The notes beneath the pieces are model-generated. The model saw only the letters and a list, made by a program, of their open reading frames with translations. It was not told where the DNA came from and searched no databases. From positions 99,603 to 163,602 of the forward strand of contig CAJQUW010015608.1 of assembly GCA_907163375.1 (NCBI GenBank): a stretch of DNA of 64,000 nt, given 5' to 3'. The translations under genes were made by a program, and so were the position numbers. This document shows positions 10,607-21,939 of the stretch, in pieces. This stretch comes from Prostheceraeus crozeri (Eukaryota > Platyhelminthes > Polycladida > Euryleptidae). Position 1 is the stretch's first letter. Each line of letters starts with the position of its first letter.

Positions 10607-10866
10607 ACTTCCTTTTTCTTATCCTGTCATTTACCCTTTGCTGTTCATGAGTGCGCTTGCACCCATGTACTGCCGTCTCGCTGTCTGCGCCGATGTCGAT
10701 CACGTGACCCTCTGCTGATAAGCGGTCGTCAGCGCGCTCGCTTACATAGTTCATTCCTCGTGCACTCTTGAACAAGGCGGTTGTCCGCGAAAATTTGAGA
10801 ATTTTATTAATACAGCAGCTTTGGCTATATTACACTGGTGTGTTTTTCTTTTGGATTTATGAGAAA
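10607..10866 (+). repeat. Inter-ORF pseudo-LTR segment of the tandem Penelope array
   Basis: Follows the stop of copy 1 and precedes the ATG of copy 2. The same segment lies at 7764-8023 and, in part, at 13450-13696. It contains the small hairpin GCGGTTGTCCGC followed by GAAA. It must hold any promoter or ribozyme. I looked for a hammerhead and could not complete its core. Confidence 0.7.
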
Positions 10867-13449
10867 ATGCTGCTAAGGGATAATTTCAACTTGCTGAAAT
10901 CTTTGCATCCGAGCCAGGCGGATTTCCCTTTCATGAGGCAATGTTTCAATGTGAGTGAGCGCATGGCAAAGGCGAAAGTACAACTCCAATTTGTTAAGAC
11001 TTGTTTGGTGAAGAACATTTTTCCTAAGACTATTCATAACCTGCACCTACCTAGATTTTACCAGCTTCCGCCCTTCAGCAACAAAGCCACGTTGATCAAA
11101 CGAACAATTATGACCCTTATGAAGCGCTACTTGCAATCGAGGTATTATTCAAATCTTCAAGCAGCCATGGAAAACAATTCCAGGATTCGAGGAGGTCAAG
11201 AAGCCACACACGCAGAGGCTTTGATCAACTCCTGCAAAGTTGCATATCATCATGCTAGGCGCTCCCATCAACGTCACTTACAGCGGAAAGTGGCAGCTAT
11301 GACTCGCGAGCGACGCGAGCACATTATTGATGATGAGGCTGCTGGGGATGACCACATCGAATCCAGAGTAACCGATCTGACTGGCACTCTGGAACCAGAA
11401 GAGGTCAACCTGCTAGCCAAGGGTCCCAAATTTGCTATCAAGGAAGATTTGTCGGACAAAGTACTACAAGACGTGCACGTTCAACTCTGCCGAATGGGTT
11501 ACCAAATGAGATGGCGAGAATACAGGAAGAATAAAGCTACACGGGCCACAGACGACTCCCAAGCAAATCTGCAACAAGAACAGTCAATCTCTAAATTTCC
11601 TGAAACACAATATGTTTGTGTGCCTCCTCCAGCTGACATTGACACTGAAACAAAGATTCGTAGATGTCAAGTGGAGATTGCCAAGCTGATTGACTCTGCA
11701 AAGAATTCACAAAGAAGATTCCAAAACCTCACGAAGCAAGAATTCACAGTAATCAGGAAGTTGCAGAACAAGCCCATAGTCCTTCAACCCAGTGACAAAG
11801 GAGGGGAATTCTGTGCTGTGGAAGAAGATGTCTATGTACGAGCGGGGTTTGAGCATCTAGCAGACTCTACCATTTATGAACCCGTGGATAAGATAAGCAT
11901 GTCCACTATCGAATCGAAGTTAAATGGTGCCTGGAAGGAAGTATCTTCTGCTTGTAATCTCCCTAGAAGAATAACTTCCACCTACATGAGTCACAACTCC
12001 AAGTTCCCACGTTTTTATCATCTGATAAAGACTCACAAAGAAGGCACCACCATGAAGATCAGGCCGATCGTATCCAACTGCCAAGGACCTACAAAGAAAT
12101 TAGCTTTCCTCCTCAAAACTGTTCTGAGTCCCCTGTTGGATTCTGTACCCTCCCACCTCAGGAATAGCACTCAACTAATGGACGAAATATCCAAGTTGCA
12201 CAACTCTACGCTACAAGAGAACTCATATCCTTTCAGCCTAGACGTGTCGGCACTCTATACATCAATACCTGTGGAAAATGCCATAGAGTCAGTCAAACAA
12301 CACATTGAGGAAAACAAGGATATACGAGTACAATTGAGGTCGGATCATGTCAGCCATCTCCTACATATAGTGCTCACCAGCACTTATTTCAAATTTGAAG
12401 GTAAAATCTTTCGTCAGATCAGTGGATTGCCGATGGGTAACGGTGTGGCAGGAATCGTGGCAATATTATTCATGCATAGATTGGAATGTCTTCCCGTGAG
12501 AAGTATGCCTATAGCATTATATAAGCGCTATATTGATGATATTTGTATTATCACCACAGACGAAGCTGCGGCTATGAAAATATTGGAGTTTATGAATCAA
12601 CAACATCCGAACATTAAATTTGAAATCGAGCATCCTAACAACAACGGCAGAACCCTGAAGCTTCTGGACTTTGAATTCTCAATAACAGACGAGGGCAAGG
12701 CTACTTTCAACTTCTACAAGAAAAGAGCAAAGAAACCCTTGTTTGTGCATTGTGACTCGCCCCTACCTTCACAAACGAAAAGGAATATCATCCGAAACGA
12801 GGTGGATCGCATTAGAGAAAGATGTACAGATAGTAGAGACCTCGCCTCCAATCTTAATGACTTCAAAAATATTCTGAAGAGCAACGGCTATCCTTGTAAT
12901 GTGGCTCAGCAAATCGTTCCTGTGAAGCCGAACTTCAAGAGAAAGAGAAAAACCATAAAGCGCATTGAAGACCCTATTTTCCTGAAGATGCCGTACGTTT
13001 CCGACCAGCTGAACAGGAACATCAACAGGGTGCTGCAGCAAAATGACCTCCCAGTCCAGATGTATCATAAGACAAGAACACTAAGAGACGTCCTCAGGAA
13101 GAAGGAGGAAGCTGATGAATGCAAGCTGAAGAACTGTCCTGTAAAGGACAGCAAGTTGTGTCATGTCACCAATTGTGTGTACCAGATGAAGTGTAGCAGC
13201 TGTGGTAAGTTGTATATTGGCAGCACTATTCGGCCTCTCCACATCAGGGTGCGTGAACACATAAATTCGAGCAGCAGCTCAGTTTTCAAACATAAACTTA
13301 CTTGTAAAAGCAGTTTTCAAACAGAAATACTTAGCCGTGAGCATCAATTGACATCGCTGAGAATACTTGAGGCTATAGAAATAAAAAAGAGGCAGCCCAG
13401 CATCAATTCCCGTCAGGAACGTGAGGAGCTGAAGGACATTGTATTTTAA
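10867..13449 (+). CDS. Penelope-like reverse transcriptase with GIY-YIG endonuclease, copy 2 (860 aa)
   Basis: Identical to copy 1 apart from one visible residue (Pro in place of Ala in the sequence DSxLPSQ, about two thirds through the protein). It has the same domains: SDKGGEF, DVSALYTSI, PMGNG, YIDD, a Cys cluster and GKLYIGST. The ATG chosen is again the first in the frame. Two intact adjacent copies within one target duplication indicate that the array is only a few mutations old. Confidence 0.92.
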   Translation: MLLRDNFNLLKSLHPSQADFPFMRQCFNVSERMAKAKVQLQFVKTCLVKNIFPKTIHNLHLPRFYQLPPFSNKATLIKRTIMTLMKRYLQSRYYSNLQAAMENNSRIRGGQEATHAEALINSCKVAYHHARRSHQRHLQRKVAAMTRERREHIIDDEAAGDDHIESRVTDLTGTLEPEEVNLLAKGPKFAIKEDLSDKVLQDVHVQLCRMGYQMRWREYRKNKATRATDDSQANLQQEQSISKFPETQYVCVPPPADIDTETKIRRCQVEIAKLIDSAKNSQRRFQNLTKQEFTVIRKLQNKPIVLQPSDKGGEFCAVEEDVYVRAGFEHLADSTIYEPVDKISMSTIESKLNGAWKEVSSACNLPRRITSTYMSHNSKFPRFYHLIKTHKEGTTMKIRPIVSNCQGPTKKLAFLLKTVLSPLLDSVPSHLRNSTQLMDEISKLHNSTLQENSYPFSLDVSALYTSIPVENAIESVKQHIEENKDIRVQLRSDHVSHLLHIVLTSTYFKFEGKIFRQISGLPMGNGVAGIVAILFMHRLECLPVRSMPIALYKRYIDDICIITTDEAAAMKILEFMNQQHPNIKFEIEHPNNNGRTLKLLDFEFSITDEGKATFNFYKKRAKKPLFVHCDSPLPSQTKRNIIRNEVDRIRERCTDSRDLASNLNDFKNILKSNGYPCNVAQQIVPVKPNFKRKRKTIKRIEDPIFLKMPYVSDQLNRNINRVLQQNDLPVQMYHKTRTLRDVLRKKEEADECKLKNCPVKDSKLCHVTNCVYQMKCSSCGKLYIGSTIRPLHIRVREHINSSSSSVFKHKLTCKSSFQTEILSREHQLTSLRILEAIEIKKRQPSINSRQEREELKDIVF

Positions 13450-13696
13450 ACTTCCTTTTTCTTATCCTGTCATTTACCCTTTGCTGTTCATGAGTGCGCT
13501 TGCACCCATGTACTGCCGTCTCGCTGTCTGCGCCGATGTCGATCACGTGACCCTCTGCTGATAAGCGGTCGTCAGCGCGCTCGCTTACATAGTTCATTCC
13601 TCGTGCACTCTTGAACAAGGCGGTTGTCCGCGAAAATTTGAGAATTTTATTAATACAGCAGCTTTGGCTATATTACACTGGTGTGTTTTTCTTTTG
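13450..13696 (+). repeat. Terminal pseudo-LTR of the Penelope array
   Basis: Same sequence as 10607-10853, ending in CTTTTGG just before the right target duplication. This partial third repeat closes the array. Confidence 0.8.
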
Positions 13697-13711
13697 GACA
13701 ATATATCTAGC
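13697..13711. repeat. Target-site duplication, right copy (Penelope-like insertion)
   Basis: GACAATATATCTAGC, identical to 6074-6088. Confidence 0.8.
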
Positions 13712-13862
13712 TTATGTGTGCTTCATATATCCAGGCGTCCATGGATGTATCAGAGTTATCGGTAAAATTTTATAGAGGTTCAATTGATAAATCTATGAAC
13801 GCTTTTTTCATCATTGTTGACCGCTTATTAGCAAATAGTACCATAGATAGTCTGAACAATGC
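13712..13862 (-). repeat. Right arm of the interrupted foldback
   Basis: Reverse-complement relative of 5954-6073, sharing CATATATCCAGGCGTCCATG-type and ACCATAGATAGT-type blocks. It carries an extra stretch of about 60 bp with no counterpart on the left. Confidence 0.6.
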
Positions 13863-14575
13863 TTAATTCAATGTGATCAATGAATCACTGAAACATTTGT
13901 GGTAGCGGACATATATTGGGCTTTTTCTTCCATAGGAATTGCATGGAATTTCCGGACAATATTGCAACTAAGAGCAATGTGTAGAAATTGTCCGGCAAAA
14001 TGTAGAAATCTTATGCTAAGATGAATTATAATGCTATTGTATGTAACTTTTGAGAAGTCTATGAATATTGCTACAGATTGTTTCATAAAAAATGGATCAC
14101 CCTTAAACATCGCCTTAACTTCAACTTTGTCTAACTCCGCCAAACTTGAACGAATTTCTCTGAAATTTGGAAGATATGTCAGTTGTGCTTACTAATATCA
14201 TTGTTGGAAATTTCAAGCATGAATATTGAGTTGTTTTCTTGTTATAGATAAAAAAGTAGTAGATAATTTGATCTTCATTTAGCAATGTTATACAAAATCA
14301 TACCTCACTCTTATAAAATTACATTTGTTTCCTTTTTATGTAATATGTTGTTCTACAAGCCAAAAGCTATCAAGCAAAACAAAAATAAAGAAAATCGGTC
14401 AATCAGAGCCAGTATAGCACCATTATTCATCAACAATAATGTAACTGCTACATGTGATTAACTGGACTTCATGTTCCATAGCTTCCTGACTTCGTTGCGG
14501 TGGTGTTGGCAGCACTCCTGATTGCTTTCAGCTAGAAATCTATCTCTTACCGGTTGAAAACAATACAAAGCACAA
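13863..14575. other. Intergenic / upstream part of the Tc1-like element
   Basis: AT-rich with no gene. It may include the 5' non-coding part of the Tc1-like transposon, but I could not identify its terminal repeats. Confidence 0.35.
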
Positions 14576-15527
14576 ATGAACAATAACGAGATCCCATTCA
14601 CAAAAGGCAAAGTGTCAGCCTTGCTAGAACTAGGGTTTTCTTTGCGAGCTACAAGCAAGCGACTAAATGTCCCTTACACAAAATAATGTGCATCGATGGC
14701 ATAATGATGATTTTCGACTCTGTCGTAAAGAGGGCTCTGGCCGTCCACGCAAAACATCCAAACGTAGAGACCGCCTAATTTTGAGATTTGTTAAAGTTGA
14801 TCCAAGTCTCTCGTTAACTGAGATGGCTGCACTAGACTCGTCTATTTCTAAGTCCACTATTCGTAGAAGACTTATTGAGTCGAATTTCAAGAGCTGTAAG
14901 AGGCCCTCTCAGATCGAATTATCAGATCAGCATACAAAAAGACGTCTCAGATGGGCAATGAGTCATTGTCACTGGCGAAGTCAATGGGATCGGGTTGTCT
15001 GGTCTGATGAGGCATCAGTCCGTCTGAAGGATAGTGATGGTCGATTGAGATTATGGATAAAATCTGATCAGGAAATTCCGAGACATTTACATCGTCCCCG
15101 GGTACAAGGTGGTGCGACTCTACTGATTTGGGCTGGCATTTGGACCAATGGCCGCTCTGAACTTCACATACAGTAAGGAACCATGAATTCTGAACGCTAT
15201 GTGAATGTTTTACGAATGAACATTGGCCAAATGACAGATCAACTTGGTGATCCATCGACTTGGTTATTTATGGATGATAATGCTACGTGTCACAAGAGTA
15301 GTAGAGTCAACTTATGCAAGTCTCAATTAGGGCTTAGGACATTATCTTGGCCAGCTCGTTCTCCTGATCTGAATCCCATAGAAAATGTATGGAGTATTCT
15401 AAAACGTAACGTTTGTCGTTCACTGCTACCTACAGATGGGGTATCACAACTGTTAAAAAGAGAGTGGAGAAAGTTAGATCAGTCAAAAATCAACGATATC
15501 ATCGAATCAATGCCTAGACGAATCTAA
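14576..15527 (+). pseudogene. Tc1/mariner transposase, damaged
   Basis: The ATG at 14576 starts an HTH-like N-terminus (NNEIPFTKGKVSALLELGF). Downstream are GSGRPRKTS (the GRPR-type hook), WSDEAS (first Asp), FMDDNATCH (second Asp) and SPDLNPIENVW (Glu). The second Asp and the Glu are 34 residues apart, i.e. DD34E, the Tc1 spacing. The copy is inactive: there is a frameshift near 14683, where the frame changes before NNVHRW, and one in-frame TAA at 15174-15176, just before the MNSERYVNVL segment. Otherwise the catalytic core is preserved, so death is fairly recent. Terminal inverted repeats were not found by eye. Confidence 0.9.
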
Positions 15528-15701
15528 CATAGAATTCATCCATCCTGTCAGGTCAATTAATTTTTGTTACTGGTAGAGATATGCAATCCTGTACAACCTG
15601 TTCATATCTACATTCCTTCATACCACATCATTGTAAATCATCATGTCATCTCATTGTAAATATCATTTTTAAATTCCTCAAAGTTTAAACTTTTACTAAC
15701 C

Positions 15702-15977
15702 CTAATCTTTTGTTCCTGAAGATGATTGCTGGATGGTGACCGAAAGATTTGTGTACATAAGATGACAACGTTTGATAAATTTGTCGATAATAGCTCTATC
15801 TCTGCTGAGGATAGCTCCGACATAGATTTGGCAACCATAATTTATTGTCGGTAAGATCAGAGCGCCATAGATAACAATTAAATCGTCCCTTGTAAGAAAA
15901 CTTTTCAAAACTCTAAGTAAATGAAGAAGTTTACTTCCCTTTTTCAACCGATGCTCAATATGAGTGAACCAATTCAT
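15702..15977 (-). pseudogene. LINE reverse-transcriptase fragment (C-terminal region)
   Basis: About 90 residues resembling the end of a non-LTR RT: HRLKKGSKLLHLLRVLKSF, then LIVIYGALILPTINYGCQIY, then a helix with IDKFIKRCH. The helix, I/LxP.L.YG and K/RRC pattern is typical of the thumb region after the RT domain in Jockey/CR1-like LINEs. The RT core and the endonuclease are missing, so this is a relic. Confidence 0.6.
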
Positions 15978-18900
15978 AAGAAAAGTAATAATAATAATTA
16001 ACTTCTTTAAAAACCTGACTCTTTCCGCCTCAACTATTATTAATGAGCTTTGTTTCGCTAATTACAGCAACCATAGGTGAAGCACAATGATAGGATTACT
16101 GTCTTCGTATCTGCTTTATCCAAAGAAATTCTTCTGCTAAATGATTGGAGCGGAATGCATTACAACAGCTTTTGAATTTCTTGATTCTCCTCATCAAGTG
16201 GCTTGTCTTTTATATTATTTACCGGTGATTTGTGGTCTGAGGAAATTTTGTTTCAGAGAATGGTGAGTTTTTGGCAATACGGCAAAATTAAGCACTAAAG
16301 AACGCTTCAAACTATCTGCTTTGATATGAATATCGGTATGCTATTGTAGAGAAATCTAGCTTTATGAATAAAACTGAAACATATCACATTGGGATTCATC
16401 AAAATCTGTCTAATTTGTCATAATACGAAATCCAATTTCCTAAGTTGACTGCAAACAAATGAAAATGACTCCAACATATGAGCAAGTGATTGTATAGGTA
16501 TTTTGGCATAAAAAACAATTGCAACAATGCTTCATGAGTATCGTAGTCACACTTTGTAGACATTTTCCATATTTCAGTAGCTACAAATGCATTTATGAGT
16601 AAATGAAGATAAGATAAATCCCTGTGTGAACGAATCTTTCGAAGCTACATAATATCATACGTTCAGCAATGATTGCAGCATAATTGCTTGAGAAGTTCGC
16701 GAATATTTGAATCACATTATGCAGTTCACCATACGACATTTATGGAAAAAAATACTTTTTTAGTTTGAGATTTCATGAATTAGAAAATAGTATCTTTTGA
16801 AATGTTAGACTTAGTATACAATGTTTTTTCATATGAAGGTGATGTACAAACACACTACTTGCTGTTAATTAGTTGCTATAATATTCACTATTTCGTCGCC
16901 TGGCGGAAAATCCGCTCAAATTAGCAAATAAACATCTATCAATTCGTTGTAGCAACTGACTCGCCACCTACCGCTTTTGGATTTTTGACGCATTTCCAAT
17001 AGAGTGTCCGACTTAGCGACAATTTGGTCACGAAATTGAGTAAAAAATATATTTTGCCAGAAAATCGCTGACTCACCAGATAATCTCTTTATATTAGCGA
17101 GCGACGTTTCCATAGGGATGTAGACAATTTAGACACTTGTGTACAGGCCTACTCACATTGATTGGAAGTCATGTGATCGATTCATTTCATTTCAATTAAA
17201 TTAACCGAAACCACCAAAGAGCATCAAAATGATTGAAGAAGCGTATTGGTGTTGGAGTTGCGCGAAGCCATGCTCACAGCGTCCGTTGGGTTGGCATTTC
17301 TTGAGTTACTTAGTCTTCAGTCTTCACACTCATACTTTTGACGTTCATCAATGACTTAAATCAATTTTTGGTTGCTGACTTGTCTGTTATATTGACCTCT
17401 ATTGGCTGGACTCTGTCCTTCTTTCAAATGCCTGAGGTACATTTCAGTCAATAGTGACTCTATTTTTTTTTGATAGATGCTAATCTTTCTCTATTATAAA
17501 TGTAATTTTGGAGGCTGTGCATCTTAAATCTACAGGACCGCGGTCGGGTTTGAGCGTCCAGGATTAAGCGGTCGAAACGCGATCGTCCTGACCAATTCCT
17601 GTTGATGACCTCATTAGAAATAGTCAAATAATTTGTATGCATATTTTTTGTGATTTTATTTCACGTTTTAGCTTAAGGAACTAATATTAATTCTCCTACA
17701 CACCTGGTAGATTTTAGATAGCGTAATCCCGCTGTGTTAGCTAGATCTGGTATTTTGATTGGATAGGTTAATTTAAAGTGACGTTTGATTTCTGATTTGA
17801 ACATATAATTGCTTTTGTTATTAATGTACGATAGTGGTGCTTATTTCTGGAAAACATTAGTGATTTTATACTTTTATGAATTTTGTGTGCATATTCTATA
17901 ATTGCTACAATACTTTACTATTATTCTACATTCTATATCTACTGTCATCATTGAAAAGATAATGTTTATATTGTAACGGATATATTGTATATGTTGCACT
18001 ATATGTGATAAATACTGTAATAAATTCAATTTATTATTGAAGTGAAATTAGTGATGAATGCATGCTTATTTCTCAATTGAAAAAGCAGTTGATATTATCA
18101 TTGTTATTTACATAGATTATTGTGCTTGTGATAAGTGATTGTGTTATGTATATTTTTGAAGTTCATTCTTCAGAAGAAGAGTCATTGAATTTGGGAAAGC
18201 TATTTCAACTCATGTTTAGTATTTGAATACTGTGAAATTCGTGGTATTGCACATTATAAAGGCGTTAATGTGAAATGCATGAATGTGATTAAACAAATAA
18301 ATGTTATGAACGTTCGAAATGTTTCACTGAATTTAAGCGTGTCAATGTTGATTTTCATGTACTTTCACCATCTTCTTGGCTACAATTACTTTGTGAATGC
18401 ATGGCGTTGAATATGCTGGGCGAATGGTAGTGGTCTGTGGTCACGTGACATCTTAATGATTGGATGTCATAATTTGTATCATGGCAAAAGTCATATTTTC
18501 ACTTGGACTTCTGATTGTTCGTGAAAATAACTATGGATATTTTTATTGTCGAATTATATTGAGTTGTTTACATTTCACAAAATAACACAAGCTTTTCCAA
18601 CTTTTCTATTGATAATACCTACAATTACTGACATCAAGTATTCAATCATTTTGTTGTTCTAAATTTCTCTAATTGTACGACGACAGCTGTTGTACCTCTT
18701 GCCACTCACCCTGTCTCTGAAGCAACATTTGTGTCTGTCCATACTGCATGAAAATGTCTATTCTGGTTTCTCACTGACCTCACTGATTCGTCTCTGACTT
18801 GTGTCGGCTGCATGTTCTAGATTCACACTTTCGTTTGTATATTAGCGCACTTTTCGCCGCACAAACTGAAGTCTTGCTACCTCACACTGATTCATCACTC

Positions 18901-19699
18901 TTCGCATCTGCTTAACAATCACAATACTTCGCTGAATTTGCGGTTCCAACTTTTGTATTCATCCTTCTGTTTGCTTAAAGTAGAGAATGAGTATCTTATA
19001 TCGTCTTGAAGAAAGCCGTATTCCACTAATCTTTGAATCGAAATCTGACTCCTATTCTGCGGATGTATTACTTGACCAGTTACCCATATTCCCGTGCGAT
19101 TCGCATTTTCAGGAATATCTTGCGCTTAAAGTATTCGTCGTACTTCCAGTAACCTTTGCTGCTCTGCAACGCATTGATATTGCTGTTGAGCAGGGACCGC
19201 CAATAATTAATTGCAATTTAAATAGACAAAGAAATAAATTAATAGAAATTGGAATCAAAAATTCGAACGGTTTCTTTCACAGCAATAAGCAACCTATTCA
19301 CAGTCTTTGACATTTTCTGGGCATGGAAGTAGGCTATATCGCTAGCATGACACTAGAGGCCTATCATTTTTACCATTTGATTGATCCGACTTAAGACAAG
19401 TAATTTTATCATTACTTCGTTTGATGATATCTAATGACCTAACTATCGTCGCCTAGACCCGCAGCCATGAAAAAGTTGGATTTCTATGATTTAATCTGTG
19501 AAACAAGATATAGCCGCTATATAGCATCGATTAATTGACGAAGTACGACAGCGCGTGATTGCCCGAAAATTCCACTCGATCGCACGTGAATTTGCGCAAT
19601 TGGTCAGAACTATTCTTCCTTCATCAGGTTTGCAACATTCTTCCAAACGGTTGGAAGCAGCGCTTTCTCTTCTCTTAGTAATTGTAGTTTCCTTTGCAG
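15978..19699. other. Long intergenic / possibly intronic stretch
   Basis: AT-rich with no recognisable gene. One 107-codon ATG frame (18987-19310, plus) shows no known motif and has no supporting signals. 17520-17600 is locally GC-rich and partly palindromic but does not form a tRNA. The last part may be intron or promoter of the host gene that follows. Confidence 0.4.
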
Positions 19700-20482
19700 G
19701 TCGTCATCGGAATATTTATCTTATCGTTCGCAGTAAATTTGCGCGCTTCGATAATAAGCCAACAGTTTCGACGAGAAATAAAATCTTATTGCCTGGAGAG
19801 TGGTCAATTTGTCTTATCAGCAAACGTATCATCGACTACACAATGTGCATTGGTGTGTGGATCGCAAGCCAAATGTTGCGGCTTTTCAATCCGACAAAGG
19901 GGTCTTTGTCTTTATCTTGATGGCCTTCATCCGCATGCTAAAATGAGTTTCTTCACGGATGGATCCTGTTCCTTCTATAGAAAGTTGAACTGTACATCAA
20001 ATTGTCCAGAAACGTTCACAACAACTATTTCATCGGCCCCAAGAAGACTCATTTACATAACAACAGAGTTTTTGAGGTTGAATGAAGCCAATGATTTCTG
20101 CTCTTCAAGAGGCGGTAAAATCATCGAATATTACCCTCCGCAGGTTTTAAAAGAATTCGCGACAAAAATGACGTCGCTGTATCCAACCTACTTCACAAAC
20201 CCTAAGATCTGTTTCAATAATTTGAGTAAGGCAAGACTTTATTGTCGGGCCACTGCAAGTCTTATTAGATTGGCCAATGGAAGTTATATTTGGCCAAACC
20301 AAGGAGAGCTTTTCAATGAAGCTTCTTATACTAAGACCGAGCGCACGTACTTTACAAATAATAACCAACAATATGCTTATTCTGTGATCAGTTTCTTTAC
20401 AGATCCAGTTAGATATGCTAGTACTTTGCTAATTACTAAAGATTCGCAGAATGTTTTAGGAATATGTGAATGTTGGTTGTGA
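19700..20482 (+). CDS. Secreted PAN plus C-type-lectin-like protein, 3' exon
   Basis: The exon starts after a strong acceptor (polypyrimidine tract, then CCTTTGCAG, at 19697-19699); the frame has no upstream ATG, so a 5' exon is missing from view. It ends in TGA at 20480-20482. The first residues (VVIGIFILSFAVNLRAS) look like a signal peptide or its tail. A Cys-rich module follows (CLESG, CALVCGSQAKCCGFS, GLCLYL), resembling a PAN/apple domain. After a Cys-Thr-rich linker comes a C-type-lectin-like region with LNEANDFCSSRGGKI, ANGSYIWPN and a terminal CECWL. Such proteins usually act outside the cell as lectins or adhesion factors. No calcium-binding EPN/QPD motif is visible. Confidence 0.6.
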   Translation, partial: VVIGIFILSFAVNLRASIISQQFRREIKSYCLESGQFVLSANVSSTTQCALVCGSQAKCCGFSIRQRGLCLYLDGLHPHAKMSFFTDGSCSFYRKLNCTSNCPETFTTTISSAPRRLIYITTEFLRLNEANDFCSSRGGKIIEYYPPQVLKEFATKMTSLYPTYFTNPKICFNNLSKARLYCRATASLIRLANGSYIWPNQGELFNEASYTKTERTYFTNNNQQYAYSVISFFTDPVRYASTLLITKDSQNVLGICECWL

Positions 20483-21846
20483 ACCGTAACAAACACATTT
20501 TCCGAATGTCTAAGCACCAAGCGCAAATCATCACGATGAATGTCTTATACTTTGCTTTGATAAAGACCTTCGTACAACGTGCAGACACTTTGTTAGTTTC
20601 AATGAAAATCACACTCATTTGGCGTCTCTCATAAGAGAGAAATGGATTTTGTGCCTCAAGTTGCGAAAAATCATGTAATCTCAGTTGTTACGTTCTTAAA
20701 TTATAACTCAGTATTGAGAGATCTTCATCTGTACGAGCTCATATACGAGCATGTATGCCGCTCGATGTATCCAAGGAACCTCTACACAATTCGTTTTTCT
20801 AGCACATGAATTTGTTGATGTCACAAAGTTGAATATTAATTATGTCACACTTTTGATCCAACAGAATAATTGTATCTTTATTTGTATGCAATTTTCTTGT
20901 TTATTCCTCCAAAAAGCCAAAATAGGAAGACATGAAAAAAATTTCTATTTTATTTAGATTTTTCACTATTTTCAGTTTACAATTTCAGTTAGTAATTATA
21001 TTATTTATTCTCTACTTCTTAAACCGATTGAAAACCTTCCATTATTGTCAGACTTCTCTGCACATTGCATACATGAAAGCTTTACTTTCTAAAAAACGGT
21101 TCGTGGAGACAAAGATGTGATGATTTAATTGATATTACACCTGCATTTGATACTTTCGGTTTTGTTATCGCATTTTGCAAGGGATTGATAAGTCATCGTT
21201 GTGATGATTTTATACTTCAAGAGATGCAGACACACCGAAGCTGGGGAGACTATGGGAATGAATCAGTAATTAGGTCGTAATTAATTGATTGCCGTTATAA
21301 AAGATTACAACTATTGATGCGACAGAATTATTGCGATTGATTTATTTAATTGACTACTTAAGCGGTCCTCAGATCAGACAACCCATTTGGGGTGAACATC
21401 TTGATAAGCAGTTATCACAACACGCCTATAGCAACGGTTTCCGCATCTTGATAGCAATAGATCGACTTTGAATAAAGCTCTCTCATTATTTGTATGATGA
21501 ATTATTCTTCAAATTTAACTTACAATACTGGAGTTGAAACAATAGCGATGCAGTTATTGATGTCTGTGCGCCACGGCGTTGCAGGATATTGAAAGCTAAT
21601 GTAATGAGTATAATTGTCTCAAAAACACTGCACACATTATAATGGATCAAAAGCGTTCAATTCAACCTGCCCAAAAAACAGCTTATTTCTTCTAGTTTAT
21701 GACTTTTGACATTTAAATTTGTTTCTTTTGCCTCCTATTGTGCATTTCGTTCAGAGAAGAATCACAAATGTGTTTTCAAAACAGTTATCTTCACCAATGC
21801 TGCAATCTCAGGGAGCGGAAAACGACAAGCGATGGAGCATCCGACG

Positions 21847-21848
<2 letters not shown>

Positions 21849-21937
<89 letters not shown>
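21849..21937. repeat. (AG)n microsatellite
   Basis: About 44 uninterrupted AG units. Confidence 0.95.

Positions 21938-21939
<2 letters not shown>

Larger units (their letters stand above)
6089..13696 (+). mobile_element. Penelope-like retroelement array (inverted partial copy plus two tandem full copies)
   Basis: The insertion starts with a minus-strand partial copy (6089 to about 7618). It then switches at about 7620-7626 to plus-strand sequence: the 3' end of one copy, two complete units with a 2843-bp period, and a third 5' stretch ending at 13696. Tandem units with an inverted 5'-truncated copy are the known hallmark of Penelope-like elements. The translated copies differ by only about one or two residues (Ala/Pro in one place, Gln/Lys in another), so insertion is very recent. 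A 15-bp direct repeat flanks the whole block, which therefore arrived as one unit or grew by template jumping during one insertion. Confidence 0.9.

Noticed and set aside
10607-10866. Hammerhead ribozyme in the Penelope pseudo-LTR
   Set aside because: GCGGTTGTCCGC followed by GAAA and a small AT stem looks like stem II plus core, but no CTGANGA box precedes it. CTGATAA and (minus strand) CTGACGA occur nearby without the matching partner parts.
17520-17600. tRNA or tRNA-derived SINE
   Set aside because: GC-rich and partly palindromic, but neither strand gives proper A and B boxes or a cloverleaf.
18987-19310. 107-aa protein upstream of the lectin-like gene
   Set aside because: No motif, no splice or promoter context, and amino-acid composition not convincing.
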